Below are positions 49,791-58,872 of a stretch of DNA of 64,000 bases, in pieces (positions within the stretch are counted from its first letter, which is position 1; every line of letters starts with the position of its first letter). Made by a program: the position numbers and the translations under genes. The DNA is taken from assembly GCF_000151205.2 (NCBI RefSeq), contig NC_016051.1:1178001-1242000 (forward strand). The letters are read 5' to 3'. The notes under the pieces are model-generated. The model made no database searches, had not been told where the DNA came from, and was given only the letters and a program-made list of their open reading frames with translations. The stretch is from Thermococcus sp. AM4 (GTDB lineage: Archaea; Methanobacteriota_B; Thermococci; Thermococcales; Thermococcaceae).

Positions 49791-50969
49791 ATGAGACGGT
49801 TGATGGCCCTACTCATCTCGGCCGTGCTGGTGCTGTCGATAGTACCGTTTGGGTTCGGTTCGGTAAGCGCCACCTCAACGACGGACGAGCAAAGCTTGAC
49901 AAACTCAACAGCGAACTCAACGGCGGAACAGGTGCTCGCCCAGAGGATAGTCGCGATAGTCGAGCGCCTCCACAACATGACGTCAGCGCTGGAGAACGTG
50001 AGCCTGCCCGAAAACGCGAGCGTAATGGAGAGGTACCAGCTTGCAGAGGAGTACAGGGAAAGGATGGAGGAAGCCTACAGGAACGGCAACTACTCGGAGG
50101 CAGTAACGGAGGGAATACTGGCGATGCACCAGTACAGAGTGGTTCTGCAGAGCATGGAGCAGTTCAGGGAGCAGGTACGGGTTTCGGTTGAGCGCATGGA
50201 AGAGTACTTCAGGGACGCGGAGAAGTTAATAGCCACGTGCGACCGGGCGGGGATAAACACCACTCTCGCATGGAGACTCCTCAACGAGACCAGGAAAGCG
50301 TACGGACTCGTGATTGAGGATCTCAGGGAAGGGAACTTCACGAAGGCCAGGGAAGACCTCAAAACGGCAAACGAACTCAAGGCGAAACTCGACGGAGAGC
50401 TCGAAAGGCTCAGGGGAAGCTTGGCCTACGCAAACGCGGAAAGGATCGTAAACGCTTTCCTGGAGAGGGGCCAGAAGGCCATTACCTTCATGGAGAACGT
50501 GCTCGCCCGCGTCAATGAAACCGCAACCAACGCAACGGTGCTCCAGGAGAGAGTAACCAGCTTCGAGGAGCTTTACAACAGGGTCAAGGAGATGAGCGAG
50601 GCCGGCAACTACACGGGGGCAATGGCGCTCCTGCTCGAGGAGAAAGAGATCGTCAAAGAGTTCCAGGTTACAGTCGAGCACGTCCTAAAGAAGACGAAGG
50701 AGAAGAAAATTAAGGAGAAGCTCGAAGACCTCAAGACCTTTGAGAGGGAGATCCAGGAGAGGCTTAAGGAAGCAACCAAGGCCCTGGAAAAGCTCAAGCG
50801 GAAGGGCATCAACACGAGGGAAGCGGAGCTCAAGCTGAAAGCAGCGGCTCAGGAGTTCAGAGCGGGCTTTGAGCTGGCCAAGAAGGGAGACCCAAGCGCA
50901 AAGGTCCACATAGAGCTGGGCCTCAAGCTGCTCCATGAAGTGGAGGAGTTCATAGCAGCGAATTCCTGA
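49791..50969 (+). CDS. Secreted helical (coiled-coil) protein of unknown function
   Basis: This 392-residue protein starts with a Sec signal peptide (RRLMALLISAVLVLSIVPFGFGSVSA, cleavage after about residue 27), then a Ser/Thr/Asn-rich stretch (TNSTANSTAEQ) with several N-glycosylation sequons (NMT, NVS, NAS, NTT, NET, NYT). The rest is charged amphipathic helix, with coiled-coil patterns towards the end (KTKEKKIKEKLEDLKTFE). No membrane anchor is seen at the C terminus. It is probably an extracellular or surface-attached protein. The start is ATG 49791 behind GGTGAT. Function unknown. Confidence 0.78.
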   Translation: MRRLMALLISAVLVLSIVPFGFGSVSATSTTDEQSLTNSTANSTAEQVLAQRIVAIVERLHNMTSALENVSLPENASVMERYQLAEEYRERMEEAYRNGNYSEAVTEGILAMHQYRVVLQSMEQFREQVRVSVERMEEYFRDAEKLIATCDRAGINTTLAWRLLNETRKAYGLVIEDLREGNFTKAREDLKTANELKAKLDGELERLRGSLAYANAERIVNAFLERGQKAITFMENVLARVNETATNATVLQERVTSFEELYNRVKEMSEAGNYTGAMALLLEEKEIVKEFQVTVEHVLKKTKEKKIKEKLEDLKTFEREIQERLKEATKALEKLKRKGINTREAELKLKAAAQEFRAGFELAKKGDPSAKVHIELGLKLLHEVEEFIAANS

Positions 50970-50991
50970 TCCGGCTTTTCTTTTTTCCTCC

Positions 50992-52023
50992 TCATCTGTA
51001 GACGTGATCGCTTATCCTCTCGAGAACCGCCAGTTCTTTTGGGTTCAGTGTGCCCTCCGGGAGTGCCAAAAATACTATCCCGTTGTTCACAATCGCATGA
51101 TCCCTTAAGTCTGCTAGAAACTTCAGTAAGACCTTATCCTCATTATATAACCTCAGGTAATCCACTCCATCGATAACCACGATTCCTTGGGATCCTGCGG
51201 TTCTCGCCTCCGTTAGATACCGGACAACAAGATGCCTCAGGCGTTCTAAAGCTGTTGGATTAATAGAACCGGAGGTATCAACAGAGGTTAGATAGAAGAC
51301 CGTCCACTGTTGTGGATACTCATCTCTCTTTCTAGTAATGAGCAGAAGAGGATATTCCCGATACTCATCAAGAAGCTTTTCAAGTCTTGACTGTTCTATA
51401 AGAAAAAGTCCCTTCATATCTCCAGTACTCGGTTTTTTCAAACCGGAACCCTTGAAGAGTCTTAAACCCATAACGCGAATCGTTGATATTGCAAAAACTA
51501 TGGTACCAAAGGACATTAGTGCGAAACCAATCGGAGTACCCTGAATGACCTTATAGAACAACAGGGCGATTGCCATGGGAATGAGAGGAAACGAGAGAAT
51601 TGCCCTTCTAAAGGTCACGTAAGTTACGTAAGCAGTTATCAGGAGCATAATTCCAGAATCTCCCGCGATACCTCCTATTCGTGGCACCAGACGGACACCA
51701 GCATACGATAGAAGACGATAGAAGATATGAGAGGTGGGTATTAGCATGTACATCCACAACAATCTAGCGCTTTCGGGATCGAATTCTAAAACATTCAGAA
51801 TCAGATAGAGGGACACGAACAGTGCAAACAGATACGTCAAAATTTCCCTCAGTGCAACTGGAACACCCCCAGCTCGAAGAATGGCATGGATTGCAAAAAA
51901 CGCCCATCCTATTGCAGCAAAATGGTAGTATCTACCTGAATCTCTACATTTTATCAAGAAAAGCACTGAAATAGCCGTGCTGAGACAAGCCATAGTGATA
52001 GCGAGCAACATGCTTGTGTCCAT
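50992..52023 (-). CDS. Membrane protein with C-terminal DUF835 domain
   Basis: This 343-residue protein has about seven hydrophobic segments in residues 1-190 (starting LLAITMACLSTAISVLFLI) and a cytosolic C-terminal DUF835 domain (from LEKLLDEYREYPLLLITRKR to the end), with GIVVIDGVDYLRLYNED and NNGIVFLALPEGTLNPKELAVLE. The architecture suggests a membrane sensor or signal-linked protein. Codon use is more AT-rich than the neighbours, which hints at recent acquisition. Function unknown. Confidence 0.82.
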   Translation of the reverse strand: MDTSMLLAITMACLSTAISVLFLIKCRDSGRYYHFAAIGWAFFAIHAILRAGGVPVALREILTYLFALFVSLYLILNVLEFDPESARLLWMYMLIPTSHIFYRLLSYAGVRLVPRIGGIAGDSGIMLLITAYVTYVTFRRAILSFPLIPMAIALLFYKVIQGTPIGFALMSFGTIVFAISTIRVMGLRLFKGSGLKKPSTGDMKGLFLIEQSRLEKLLDEYREYPLLLITRKRDEYPQQWTVFYLTSVDTSGSINPTALERLRHLVVRYLTEARTAGSQGIVVIDGVDYLRLYNEDKVLLKFLADLRDHAIVNNGIVFLALPEGTLNPKELAVLERISDHVYR

Positions 52024-52122
52024 TGGTGTTCCCTCCTACAGTCAGGGATGTCCACTGTTATTTAAAGATGTTATATGTAGCAGTACAAAACTTTTGTGCC
52101 CCAAACAAGTTACCCAAAAACC

Positions 52123-52268
52123 TTAAATACCCAAAGCCGTTACTCGCACCGATGCCGATGAGGGGGGAGTGTCTTCTCCGCTGGAATCACACCGGTGCCT
52201 GATTTCATCGATAACCCCCCTATTCTTGACTCCCGCTCTTTTGGAAAAACCTTGAGGAGGTTTTGGAC
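52123..52268 (+). promoter_or_regulatory. leuS promoter and structured 5' leader with short ORF
   Basis: Box A TTAAATAC begins at 52123 and predicts a transcript start near 52152, where an ATG opens a 16-codon frame (52152-52202; peptide MPMRGECLLRWNHTGA) containing adjacent Leu codons CTT CTC. The run A-GGGGGG (52161-52167) can pair with CCCCCC-T (52215-52221), which would enclose most of the small frame. The leuS ribosome binding site AGGAGG is at 52255-52260. Together these look like a leader that could control LeuRS synthesis; this is inference. Confidence 0.45.
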
Positions 52269-55166
52269 ATGAAAGTTGACTTCAAGGCCATTGAGGAGAA
52301 GTGGCAGAAGCGCTGGCTTAAGGAGAGGGTTTTTGAGCCCGACAGAAACGCGAAGCCCAAGGATAAGAAGTTCTACATAACCGTCGCCTTCCCCTACCTC
52401 TCGGGCCACCTCCACGTCGGCCACGCGAGGACATACACGATTCCCGACGTCATAGCTCGCTTTAAGCGCATGCAGGGCTACAACGTGCTGTTTCCGATGG
52501 CGTGGCACATCACCGGCGCGCCGATAGTCGGAATCGCTGAGCGCATAAAGAACCGCGACCCCAAAACCATACACATCTACCGCGACGTCTACAAGGTGCC
52601 CGAGGACATTCTCTGGAAGTTCGAGGACCCGAAGGAAATCGTCAAGTACTTCATGAAGGCCGCGAAGGAGACCTTCATAAGGGCCGGCTTCAGCGTGGAC
52701 TGGACGCGCGAGTTCCACACCACCAGTCTCTTTCCGCCCTTCAGCAAGTTCATAGAGTGGCAGTTCTGGACGCTCAAGGACATGGGGCTGGTCGTCAAGG
52801 GCGCTCACCGCGTCCGCTGGGACCCGGTTGTTGGCACTCCCCTCGGCGACCACGACATAATGGAGGGTGAGGACGTCCAGATTCTCGAATACGTGATAAT
52901 CAAGTTCATCTTGGAGGAGAACGGCGAGAAAATCTACCTTCCGGCCGCGACGCTGAGGCCCGAGACCGTCTATGGAGTAACCAACATGTGGCTCAACCCC
53001 AACGCCACCTACGTCAAAGCCAGGGTCAGGCGCGGTGACCGGGAAGAGACCTGGATAATCAGCAAGGAAGCGGCCTACAAGCTCTCCTTCCAGGACAGAG
53101 AGATAGAGGTCATCGAGGAGTTCAAGGGCGAGAAGCTCATAGGAAAATACGTGAAGAACCCGGTAACGGGCGACGAGGTCATCATTCTGCCGGCGGAGTT
53201 CGTCGACCCCGACAACGCGACGGGAGTGGTTATGAGCGTTCCCGCCCACGCGCCCTTCGACCACATAGCCCTCGAAGACCTGAAGAAGGAAACCGAACTG
53301 CTCCTCAAGTTCGATATCGACCCGCGCGTCCTGGAGGACATCACCTACATTTCACTGATAGAGCTTGAGGGTTACGGCGAGTTCCCGGCCGTTGAGGAAG
53401 CCGAGAGGCTCGGCGTGAAGAGCCAGAAGGACAAGGAAAAGCTCGAAGAAGCTACCAAGAACATCTACAAGGCCGAGTACCACAAGGGGCGCTTCAAGAT
53501 TGAGCCCTACGCGGGCAAGCCGGTCCAGGAGGTAAAGGACCTCATCGCCAAGGAGCTGATGGAGAAGGGAATAGCGGAGATAATGTACGAGTTCGCGGAG
53601 AAGCCCGTCATCTCGCGCTTCGGCAACCAGGCTGTCATCAAGATAATCCACGACCAGTGGTTCATAGACTACGGAAACCCCGAGTGGAAGGAGAAAGCTC
53701 GCGAGGCTCTGGCAAACATGACGATTTACCCGGAGAGCAGGCGCGCGCAGTTCGAGGCTGTAATAGACTGGCTCGATAAGAAGGCCTGTGCCAGAAAGGT
53801 CGGCCTCGGAACGCCCCTGCCCTGGGATCCAGAGTGGGTCATCGAGAGCCTGAGCGACTCGACAATTTACATGGCCTACTACACGATAAGCAGGCACATA
53901 AACAAGCTCCGCGAGGAGGGCAGGCTCGACCCCGAGAAGCTCATGAGGGAGTTCTTCGACTACATCTTCCGCGAGGACTTCAGTGAGGAGCGCGAGAAGG
54001 AGCTTGAAGAGAAGACCGGAATCCCGGCAGAGACAATCCACGAGATGAAAGAGGAGTTCGAGTACTGGTACCCACTCGACTGGCGCTGCTCTGCCAAGGA
54101 CTTGATACCGAACCACCTGACGTTCTTCATATTCAACCACACGGCTATATTCAGGCGCGAGCACTGGCCGAAGGGCATAGCGGTTAACGGCTTCGGAACG
54201 CTTGAGGGCCAGAAGATGAGCAAGAGCAAGGGCAACGTGCTGAACTTCATTGACGCAATCGAGGAGAACGGGGCAGACGTTGTGAGGCTGTACATAATGG
54301 GTCTCGCCGAGCACGACAGCGACTTCGACTGGCGCAGGAAGGAGGTCGGAAAGCTCCGCAGGCAGGTCGAGCGGTTCTACGAGCTGATAAGCGAGTTCTC
54401 AGGCTACGAGACCGAGGAGACCGAGCTCAAGAACATCGACCGCTGGATGCTCCACCGCCTTAACAAGGCCATCGAGGGAACCACCAAGGTCCTTGAGGAG
54501 TTCAGGACGAGGACCGCCGTCCAGTGGGCGTTCTACACGGTCCTCAACGACCTGCGCTGGTATTTGAGGAGGACGGAGGGAAGGGATGACAGGGCGAAGC
54601 GCTTTGTATTGAGAAAGCTCGCGGAAATCTGGGTCAGGCTCATGGCGCCGTTTACGCCACACATCAGCGAAGAACTCTGGGAGAAGCTGGGCGGAGAGGG
54701 CTTCGTCAGCCTCGCTCCCTGGCCAGAGCCCGTTCCCGAGTGGTGGGACGAGACGGTAGAGGCGGAAGAGGAGTTCGTCAAGGCCTTCATCGAGGACGTC
54801 AAGGAGATAATCCGCGTTGCGAAGATAGAGAACCCGAGCAGGGTTTACGTCTACACCGCCCCGGAGTGGAAGTGGAGGGTCGTTGAGGTCGTTGCCGAGA
54901 AGAGGGACTTCAAGTCTGCGATGGCGGAGCTCATGAAGGACCCGGAGATGAGGAAGCACGGCAAGGAGATAAGCAAGCTGATACAGAGGCTCATCAAGGA
55001 GAGGGCCTTCGAGGTCAAGAGAATAGACGAGGAGAAAGCTTTGAGGGAAGCAAAGGACTTCATAGAGAAGGAACTTGGCGTCGAGCTGATAATCAACCCC
55101 GAGGAGGACAGGGGAGGAAAGAAGAAAGCCGCGATGCCGCTGAAGCCCGCTGTGTTTGTTGAATAA
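52269..55166 (+). CDS. leuS: Leucyl-tRNA synthetase
   Basis: This 965-residue class I synthetase is of the archaeal/eukaryotic type. The HIGH-type motif is in [16 protein letters not shown] near residue 50, and KMSKS is in [11 protein letters not shown] near residue 650. An editing domain (CP1) lies between, with [16 protein letters not shown]. The C-terminal anticodon-binding and tRNA-contact regions follow. Its ATG at 52269 is eight bases from AGGAGG. Its two cognate tRNA-Leu genes with CAA and TAA anticodons are in the ribosomal block of the window. Confidence 0.96.
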   Translation: MKVDFKAIEEKWQKRWLKERVFEPDRNAKPKDKKFYITVAFPYLSGHLHVGHARTYTIPDVIARFKRMQGYNVLFPMAWHITGAPIVGIAERIKNRDPKTIHIYRDVYKVPEDILWKFEDPKEIVKYFMKAAKETFIRAGFSVDWTREFHTTSLFPPFSKFIEWQFWTLKDMGLVVKGAHRVRWDPVVGTPLGDHDIMEGEDVQILEYVIIKFILEENGEKIYLPAATLRPETVYGVTNMWLNPNATYVKARVRRGDREETWIISKEAAYKLSFQDREIEVIEEFKGEKLIGKYVKNPVTGDEVIILPAEFVDPDNATGVVMSVPAHAPFDHIALEDLKKETELLLKFDIDPRVLEDITYISLIELEGYGEFPAVEEAERLGVKSQKDKEKLEEATKNIYKAEYHKGRFKIEPYAGKPVQEVKDLIAKELMEKGIAEIMYEFAEKPVISRFGNQAVIKIIHDQWFIDYGNPEWKEKAREALANMTIYPESRRAQFEAVIDWLDKKACARKVGLGTPLPWDPEWVIESLSDSTIYMAYYTISRHINKLREEGRLDPEKLMREFFDYIFREDFSEEREKELEEKTGIPAETIHEMKEEFEYWYPLDWRCSAKDLIPNHLTFFIFNHTAIFRREHWPKGIAVNGFGTLEGQKMSKSKGNVLNFIDAIEENGADVVRLYIMGLAEHDSDFDWRRKEVGKLRRQVERFYELISEFSGYETEETELKNIDRWMLHRLNKAIEGTTKVLEEFRTRTAVQWAFYTVLNDLRWYLRRTEGRDDRAKRFVLRKLAEIWVRLMAPFTPHISEELWEKLGGEGFVSLAPWPEPVPEWWDETVEAEEEFVKAFIEDVKEIIRVAKIENPSRVYVYTAPEWKWRVVEVVAEKRDFKSAMAELMKDPEMRKHGKEISKLIQRLIKERAFEVKRIDEEKALREAKDFIEKELGVELIINPEEDRGGKKKAAMPLKPAVFVE

Positions 55167-55168
55167 TA

Positions 55169-55960
55169 TCACTTCTTTTTCCCATTCTTTAATTTCTCGT
55201 ACATGATATCTTCTGGAGTTATAGGATCAATGCATAGGAGTTCTTTGCCTTTCCTAATGAGTTTCATAACCATATTCACGTCATTCTCCACTACAGTACC
55301 ATCTTTAAAGGTAGCCTTGAATCCCCCAACGGTACTAACCTCACGACCCACTTTGTTTAAAACGACCTCTCCATTGTGGAGCAGGACAAGAGAGTCCAGA
55401 TTTTTGAGACCAGATATTATGTGGGAAACTATAACGATGCTGACTTCCCGTTTTATTTCCTGGAAAGCCCTTCCGAGTTCTACCTTTGAGACTATGTCCA
55501 GGTTGCTAAAGGGCTCATCAAGAAATACAGCCTTGGGTTTTCCCGCGAAAGCTGTCGCGACTAAGAACCTCCTCTTGTAGCCTTGCGAGAGCTCTTTGAA
55601 TTTCTTTGTTCTGTACCTTCTCAGCCCAAAGAGATCGAGGAGTTCATCAACGTTGTCTGTTCCCCTGTACTCTGCAACCGCCCTTAGATAGCTCTCAACT
55701 TGAATGCGTGGAGGAGCTACTGTACGTTCGAAGGCAAATCCAATCTCGTTCTTGGGAACACTGAGATAATCTCTCTTCAGCACTCTGATATCACCTTCAT
55801 CAGGTTTGATAATTCCTGCCAGTATTTTGATTAAGGTTGTCTTCCCGCTTCCATTGGGTCCAAGGATCAAAGAGAGTCCCCTGGATAGTGAGAAAGTAAC
55901 ACCCTTTAGGGCCTTTACTCTTCCGTAGGATTTACTCAAATTTGAACACTCTAACAGCAT
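55169..55960 (-). CDS. ABC transporter ATP-binding protein
   Basis: This 263-residue ATPase has Walker A GPNGSGKTT (near residue 34), ABC signature LSQGYKRR, Walker B AVFLDEP and the H-loop VSHI. It is of the CcmA/NatA-like export type. It is the last gene of a five-gene minus-strand cassette and overlaps the preceding gene by 29 bases. The cassette has a permease, two membrane-anchored extracytoplasmic proteins and a secreted protein but no binding protein, which suggests export or self-protection rather than uptake. Confidence 0.92.
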   Translation of the reverse strand: MLLECSNLSKSYGRVKALKGVTFSLSRGLSLILGPNGSGKTTLIKILAGIIKPDEGDIRVLKRDYLSVPKNEIGFAFERTVAPPRIQVESYLRAVAEYRGTDNVDELLDLFGLRRYRTKKFKELSQGYKRRFLVATAFAGKPKAVFLDEPFSNLDIVSKVELGRAFQEIKREVSIVIVSHIISGLKNLDSLVLLHNGEVVLNKVGREVSTVGGFKATFKDGTVVENDVNMVMKLIRKGKELLCIDPITPEDIMYEKLKNGKKK

Positions 55961-56396
55961 ACCCCATCACGCTCCCCACAACCAGAAGAAACACGGGGGT
56001 TGTGTAGTCGATTCTGCGTTGCGGGATAAACTTCACAACGACATCGGTCGTCTGATTGAGGAGAATGACCCTGATACCTCTGTTGGTCACGGTGATGGTG
56101 TTCGGGTTCCTAAGCAAGCCGCTATCCGTTTGCACGTAAAGGGTACAGTTTCCACTCAGGGAAACGCCATACGTTCCTGCCGCTGGAAGAACGAGATCCT
56201 TCTCGGCAACCTGGACAATATCGAAAGTGCTCGAGGTGTTTCCCATTCCTGGAGGCATAAAGAGCTGAAGTTTGAACTCTACCATGACTGGGGTAACCGT
56301 CTGGTAGTAGTTCATGGTGAAGAAAGCCCCCGAGAGCAGGGCTGCTATTAGGAACAAGTGAAAAATCTTGAGGTTAATAAAAATCACCCCCTTCAA
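55932..56396 (-). CDS. Two-helix membrane protein of an ABC cassette
   Basis: This 154-residue protein has an N-terminal membrane helix (FHLFLIAALLSGAFFTMNYY), a beta-rich extracytoplasmic domain (residues 32-125, with sequons NTS, NCT, NQT) and a C-terminal helix (TPVFLLVVGSVMGYAV). I do not recognise the family. TTG 56396 is the likely start, as GGTGA lies six bases before it; GTG 56387 is an alternative. It overlaps the permease gene by 23 bases and the ATPase gene by 29, so its synthesis is coupled to both. Confidence 0.7.
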   Translation of the reverse strand: MKGVIFINLKIFHLFLIAALLSGAFFTMNYYQTVTPVMVEFKLQLFMPPGMGNTSSTFDIVQVAEKDLVLPAAGTYGVSLSGNCTLYVQTDSGLLRNPNTITVTNRGIRVILLNQTTDVVVKFIPQRRIDYTTPVFLLVVGSVMGYAVRVFKFE

Positions 56397-57162
56397 ATGA
56401 TTTCACCGTGGCAATGGCAAGCACCGCGTACAAGGCTAAACCTGCATGTACGTAAATAGAGAGCTTTGTGCTCTTTGGATTCCACACGAAGTACGTGAGC
56501 TTCTCAAACGGCAGTAATAGGTTATTGATGTTGACTGTTGTCATAGACAAGAAACCCACAATGAAAAGCATGGCTAATGGAATTACAGGCTCCTTAGATA
56601 CCGTCGATAGAAAAGTTACGAGGAGGGACCCCGCGATCAGGGACAGAAGAGATGTTACTAAGAGTGAAAGGAAAAACCTTGACTCCAATGAAAGACCCGC
56701 AAGGTTTGCGATATTCCAGAATATCATCCCAGTTGACACTACCAGAAAAAGGGCGTAAATCATAATGAACAGAAACCTGCCAGTTAGGGTTTTCCTTTTT
56801 CCCATGAGGCCGATGTCGTTCACTATGCTACCCCGGTAGATGGGCTCAGCAATGAGAAACGCCGCCAAGAGTCCCCCAGTCAGGAACAGTATCAGATGCA
56901 CCTTTGAGACTGCATTAAATAGTGATGACATTTGAGCCGACGCAACGTTGGCGAAAAATTCGGCGTTTGATGTGGTGTTAACGAGATACTGTTCCATCAT
57001 GTCTCGCAGTACCGAAGACACCTCCCCACCGGTACTAACACCCCTAATCTCCGGGAGATAATTCCAGAGTGTGTACTGGATAACAATCGGAGATGTCAAC
57101 AGCACGAGTATTAACTGCAGGTTCGATTTGATCTCCTCTCCAATGGTTTTAAGTGGTTCCAT
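56374..57162 (-). CDS. ABC-2-like permease
   Basis: This 262-residue protein has about six hydrophobic segments, including LILVLLTSPIVIQYTLW near the N terminus, LILFLTGGLLAAFLIAEPIYRG, FLFIMIYALFLVVSTGMIF, LLVTSLLSLIAGSLLVTFL, PVIPLAMLFIVGFLSM and ALYAVLAIATV. A polar extracytoplasmic loop lies between the first two. It fits an ABC-2/NatB-like permease partner for the ATPase two genes downstream. The spacing of six bases to the upstream gene supports one transcript. Confidence 0.8.
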   Translation of the reverse strand: MEPLKTIGEEIKSNLQLILVLLTSPIVIQYTLWNYLPEIRGVSTGGEVSSVLRDMMEQYLVNTTSNAEFFANVASAQMSSLFNAVSKVHLILFLTGGLLAAFLIAEPIYRGSIVNDIGLMGKRKTLTGRFLFIMIYALFLVVSTGMIFWNIANLAGLSLESRFFLSLLVTSLLSLIAGSLLVTFLSTVSKEPVIPLAMLFIVGFLSMTTVNINNLLLPFEKLTYFVWNPKSTKLSIYVHAGLALYAVLAIATVKSFEGGDFY

Positions 57163-57168
57163 GTTGAG

Positions 57169-57993
57169 CTACCCCCTTCTTGCTTTAACTGCCAAGACTA
57201 AGAAAACACTAACTGCACCCGCTCCGATGAGGTAGAAAGGCCATGACGAATTAGGTGGAGGAGATATTGATTTGACACTTCTAAGGAATTCTCTGGTCTC
57301 AGGCGTGTCCTCGACGCTAATAAACATGATAACGTCCCGGTTTTTGATTATTCCAAATGGATCGGATGGAAGGTATATCTGACCGCTGACTAAGTACGGG
57401 CCTTTGAAAGTTATATCGATTGAGAAATTCTTGTAGCCTTCATCTATGCAGCGGGGAGGGCCGTCGAAATCTTCGGGCACACTCCAGCCAGTACACCTGA
57501 GGACTTTTAATGGGCCTCCCTGAAGAGAAATTGCCCATCCTATACGATTCTCCGGGCTGTTATTTTTTAAATACAGCTCCACGGGAGTGGGTTTGAGCTC
57601 GATACCACCACTGTAAACGGAGTCGTTAATGGAAAATTCTGGCCAGTACTGAAAGAAGAACACGGGTTTGTTGGACAGCATGAATGTGTTGGTATCTTTC
57701 TTGACTATGAAGGTGACTTCCTTTCCACTCACAGGGCAGTGTTCAACGACTGTTCCGTTCCTGTATATCACGCACTCATAGAAGGAGACGTTTTCGTGGA
57801 CAATATAATAACTCTCTCTGTCTTCAATGCTCATATTGGTTATGCGGAAGCTGTAATGGGAGGAATCCAGTTTTCCCCCAAGTGCCACTACGTTCCCTTT
57901 CCAAGTCAAAGGAACATTTGAACTGGCTGTGTATAAGGGCATCAGGAATGTAAAAAATAAAAGGATGGCAGCTACAAACTCCCTTTTCGACAT
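57169..57993 (-). CDS. Membrane-anchored extracytoplasmic protein of an ABC cassette
   Basis: This 274-residue protein has a signal peptide (FVAAILLFFTFLMPLYTASS), a large extracytoplasmic beta-rich region (residues 25-240) with several sequons and four cysteines, and a C-terminal anchor (PFYLIGAGAVSVFLVLAV) followed by the basic tail KARRG. The start follows GGGTGA. It resembles in layout the 154-residue protein of the same cassette. I do not recognise the family. It lies 20 bases downstream of the secreted protein gene. Confidence 0.72.
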   Translation of the reverse strand: MSKREFVAAILLFFTFLMPLYTASSNVPLTWKGNVVALGGKLDSSHYSFRITNMSIEDRESYYIVHENVSFYECVIYRNGTVVEHCPVSGKEVTFIVKKDTNTFMLSNKPVFFFQYWPEFSINDSVYSGGIELKPTPVELYLKNNSPENRIGWAISLQGGPLKVLRCTGWSVPEDFDGPPRCIDEGYKNFSIDITFKGPYLVSGQIYLPSDPFGIIKNRDVIMFISVEDTPETREFLRSVKSISPPPNSSWPFYLIGAGAVSVFLVLAVKARRG

Positions 57994-58013
57994 TCTGTTT
58001 CACCCGCTCATAT

Positions 58014-58550
58014 TTAGTTTATATAGTCGGGATTAGGAATGAAATAGGATACTGAGTCACCACTGTCGACTATTTTTTCTATCTTCGGATGATCCCAGAA
58101 CCATTTATCTGTTTTCTTATAGACTATCACATGATAATAAGTTTTCACATAGTATTGCCGCCCGTTCCTTGCTGAATAGGATACTGGGTCTCCAATGGTC
58201 AGTTTGACAGAATAGCTTATCTTTGTATAACCAAGTATGGGAGTGCTATACCCTTTTACCTTGTAAGTTCCATCCGCATAAAATCCAATGTATTTATTAA
58301 TTGAGTCATCATAGTTAGCCCACTGCCAAACTCCCCAAGCTGCGCCGTGGTGATCGTTCCAGGAAACACTGAAGGAGACTTCAACCTTTCCATATGCGAC
58401 ACCTATTGTAATATGGGGATCTATTCCAGAGTCAGTAGCCCCGGTTCTTGAACCAGCAGGAGTTCCCCACACTGTGGCAGCAGCACTCCCAGCAGTTACT
58501 CCAACCATCAGCAGTCCCAACAGGACTGCCATCAAACCCTTCCACCGCAT
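58014..58550 (-). CDS. Small secreted protein heading an ABC cassette
   Basis: This 178-residue protein begins with a clear signal peptide (RWKGLMAVLLGLLMVGVTAGSAAA), leaving a mature part of about 150 residues rich in Trp, Tyr, Gly and Ser (SWNDHHGAAWGVWQWANY; later KTYYHVIVYKKTDKWFWDHP) and without cysteine. ATG 58550 is five bases after GGAGGTGA; ATG 58565 is in frame but overlaps that site. A TTTATAAA promoter lies about 50 bases upstream. As first gene of the ABC cassette it may be the exported product, possibly a toxin-like or surface protein; no family was recognised. Confidence 0.68.
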   Translation of the reverse strand: MRWKGLMAVLLGLLMVGVTAGSAAATVWGTPAGSRTGATDSGIDPHITIGVAYGKVEVSFSVSWNDHHGAAWGVWQWANYDDSINKYIGFYADGTYKVKGYSTPILGYTKISYSVKLTIGDPVSYSARNGRQYYVKTYYHVIVYKKTDKWFWDHPKIEKIVDSGDSVSYFIPNPDYIN

Positions 58551-58598
58551 AGAGTTCACCTCCATGGTAGGTCTGCGATACCAACTATCTAACTTTTC

Positions 58599-58606
58599 TT
58601 TATAAA
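58599..58606 (-). promoter_or_regulatory. TATA box of the secreted protein/ABC cassette
   Basis: Box A TTTATAAA, preceded on the minus strand by an A-rich stretch, lies 49-56 bases upstream of ATG 58550. It is the only strong promoter element upstream of the five minus-strand genes, whose gaps are 20 bases or less. Confidence 0.65.
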
Positions 58607-58872
58607 TTTTTCTGCTTACTATAAGTGGATAATTCTTTTTTTTTCAGGCACAAATTCATTCAGAGTTGGAGTTTCATCTCAGCTCTCCAGAAGAAACCCA
58701 AGTAAAAGAGTTGCATGATGATGCAATCAAGGTCATCATCAACAAAATACATCAATCACAAAAACACAACAAGAAGAATTTCAACCCCACAATTAATTCT
58801 CCCCCACCTTATAAAACCTTTTCTCCGAAAACGCCTTAAAGAGAGCGTTTTTAGCCCTTTTCGGTGTCCTCC
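58607..58872 (+). other. AT-rich intergenic stretch with possible gene remnant
   Basis: No confident gene is seen. An open frame of 57 codons runs from TTG 58666 to the stop at 58837-58839 and reads as a plausible helical peptide (LEFHLSSPEETQVKELHDD, then VIINKIHQSQ), without ribosome binding site or ATG. It may be the remnant of a lost gene or a small acquired one. A CTTATAAAACC box A near 58809 probably serves the downstream methyltransferase. Confidence 0.35.

Noticed and set aside
52123-52268. T-box riboswitch before leuS
   Set aside because: T-boxes are bacterial and no specifier loop or antiterminator with the T-box sequence is visible.
52140-54314. Minus-strand frames of 374 and 320 codons opposite leuS
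   Set aside because: Antisense shadows of a certain synthetase gene.
58014-58550. Lactococcin 972-type bacteriocin
   Set aside because: The size, signal peptide and aromatic mature part are suggestive, but I could not align the family pattern, and the neighbouring large DUF1430-type membrane protein is missing.
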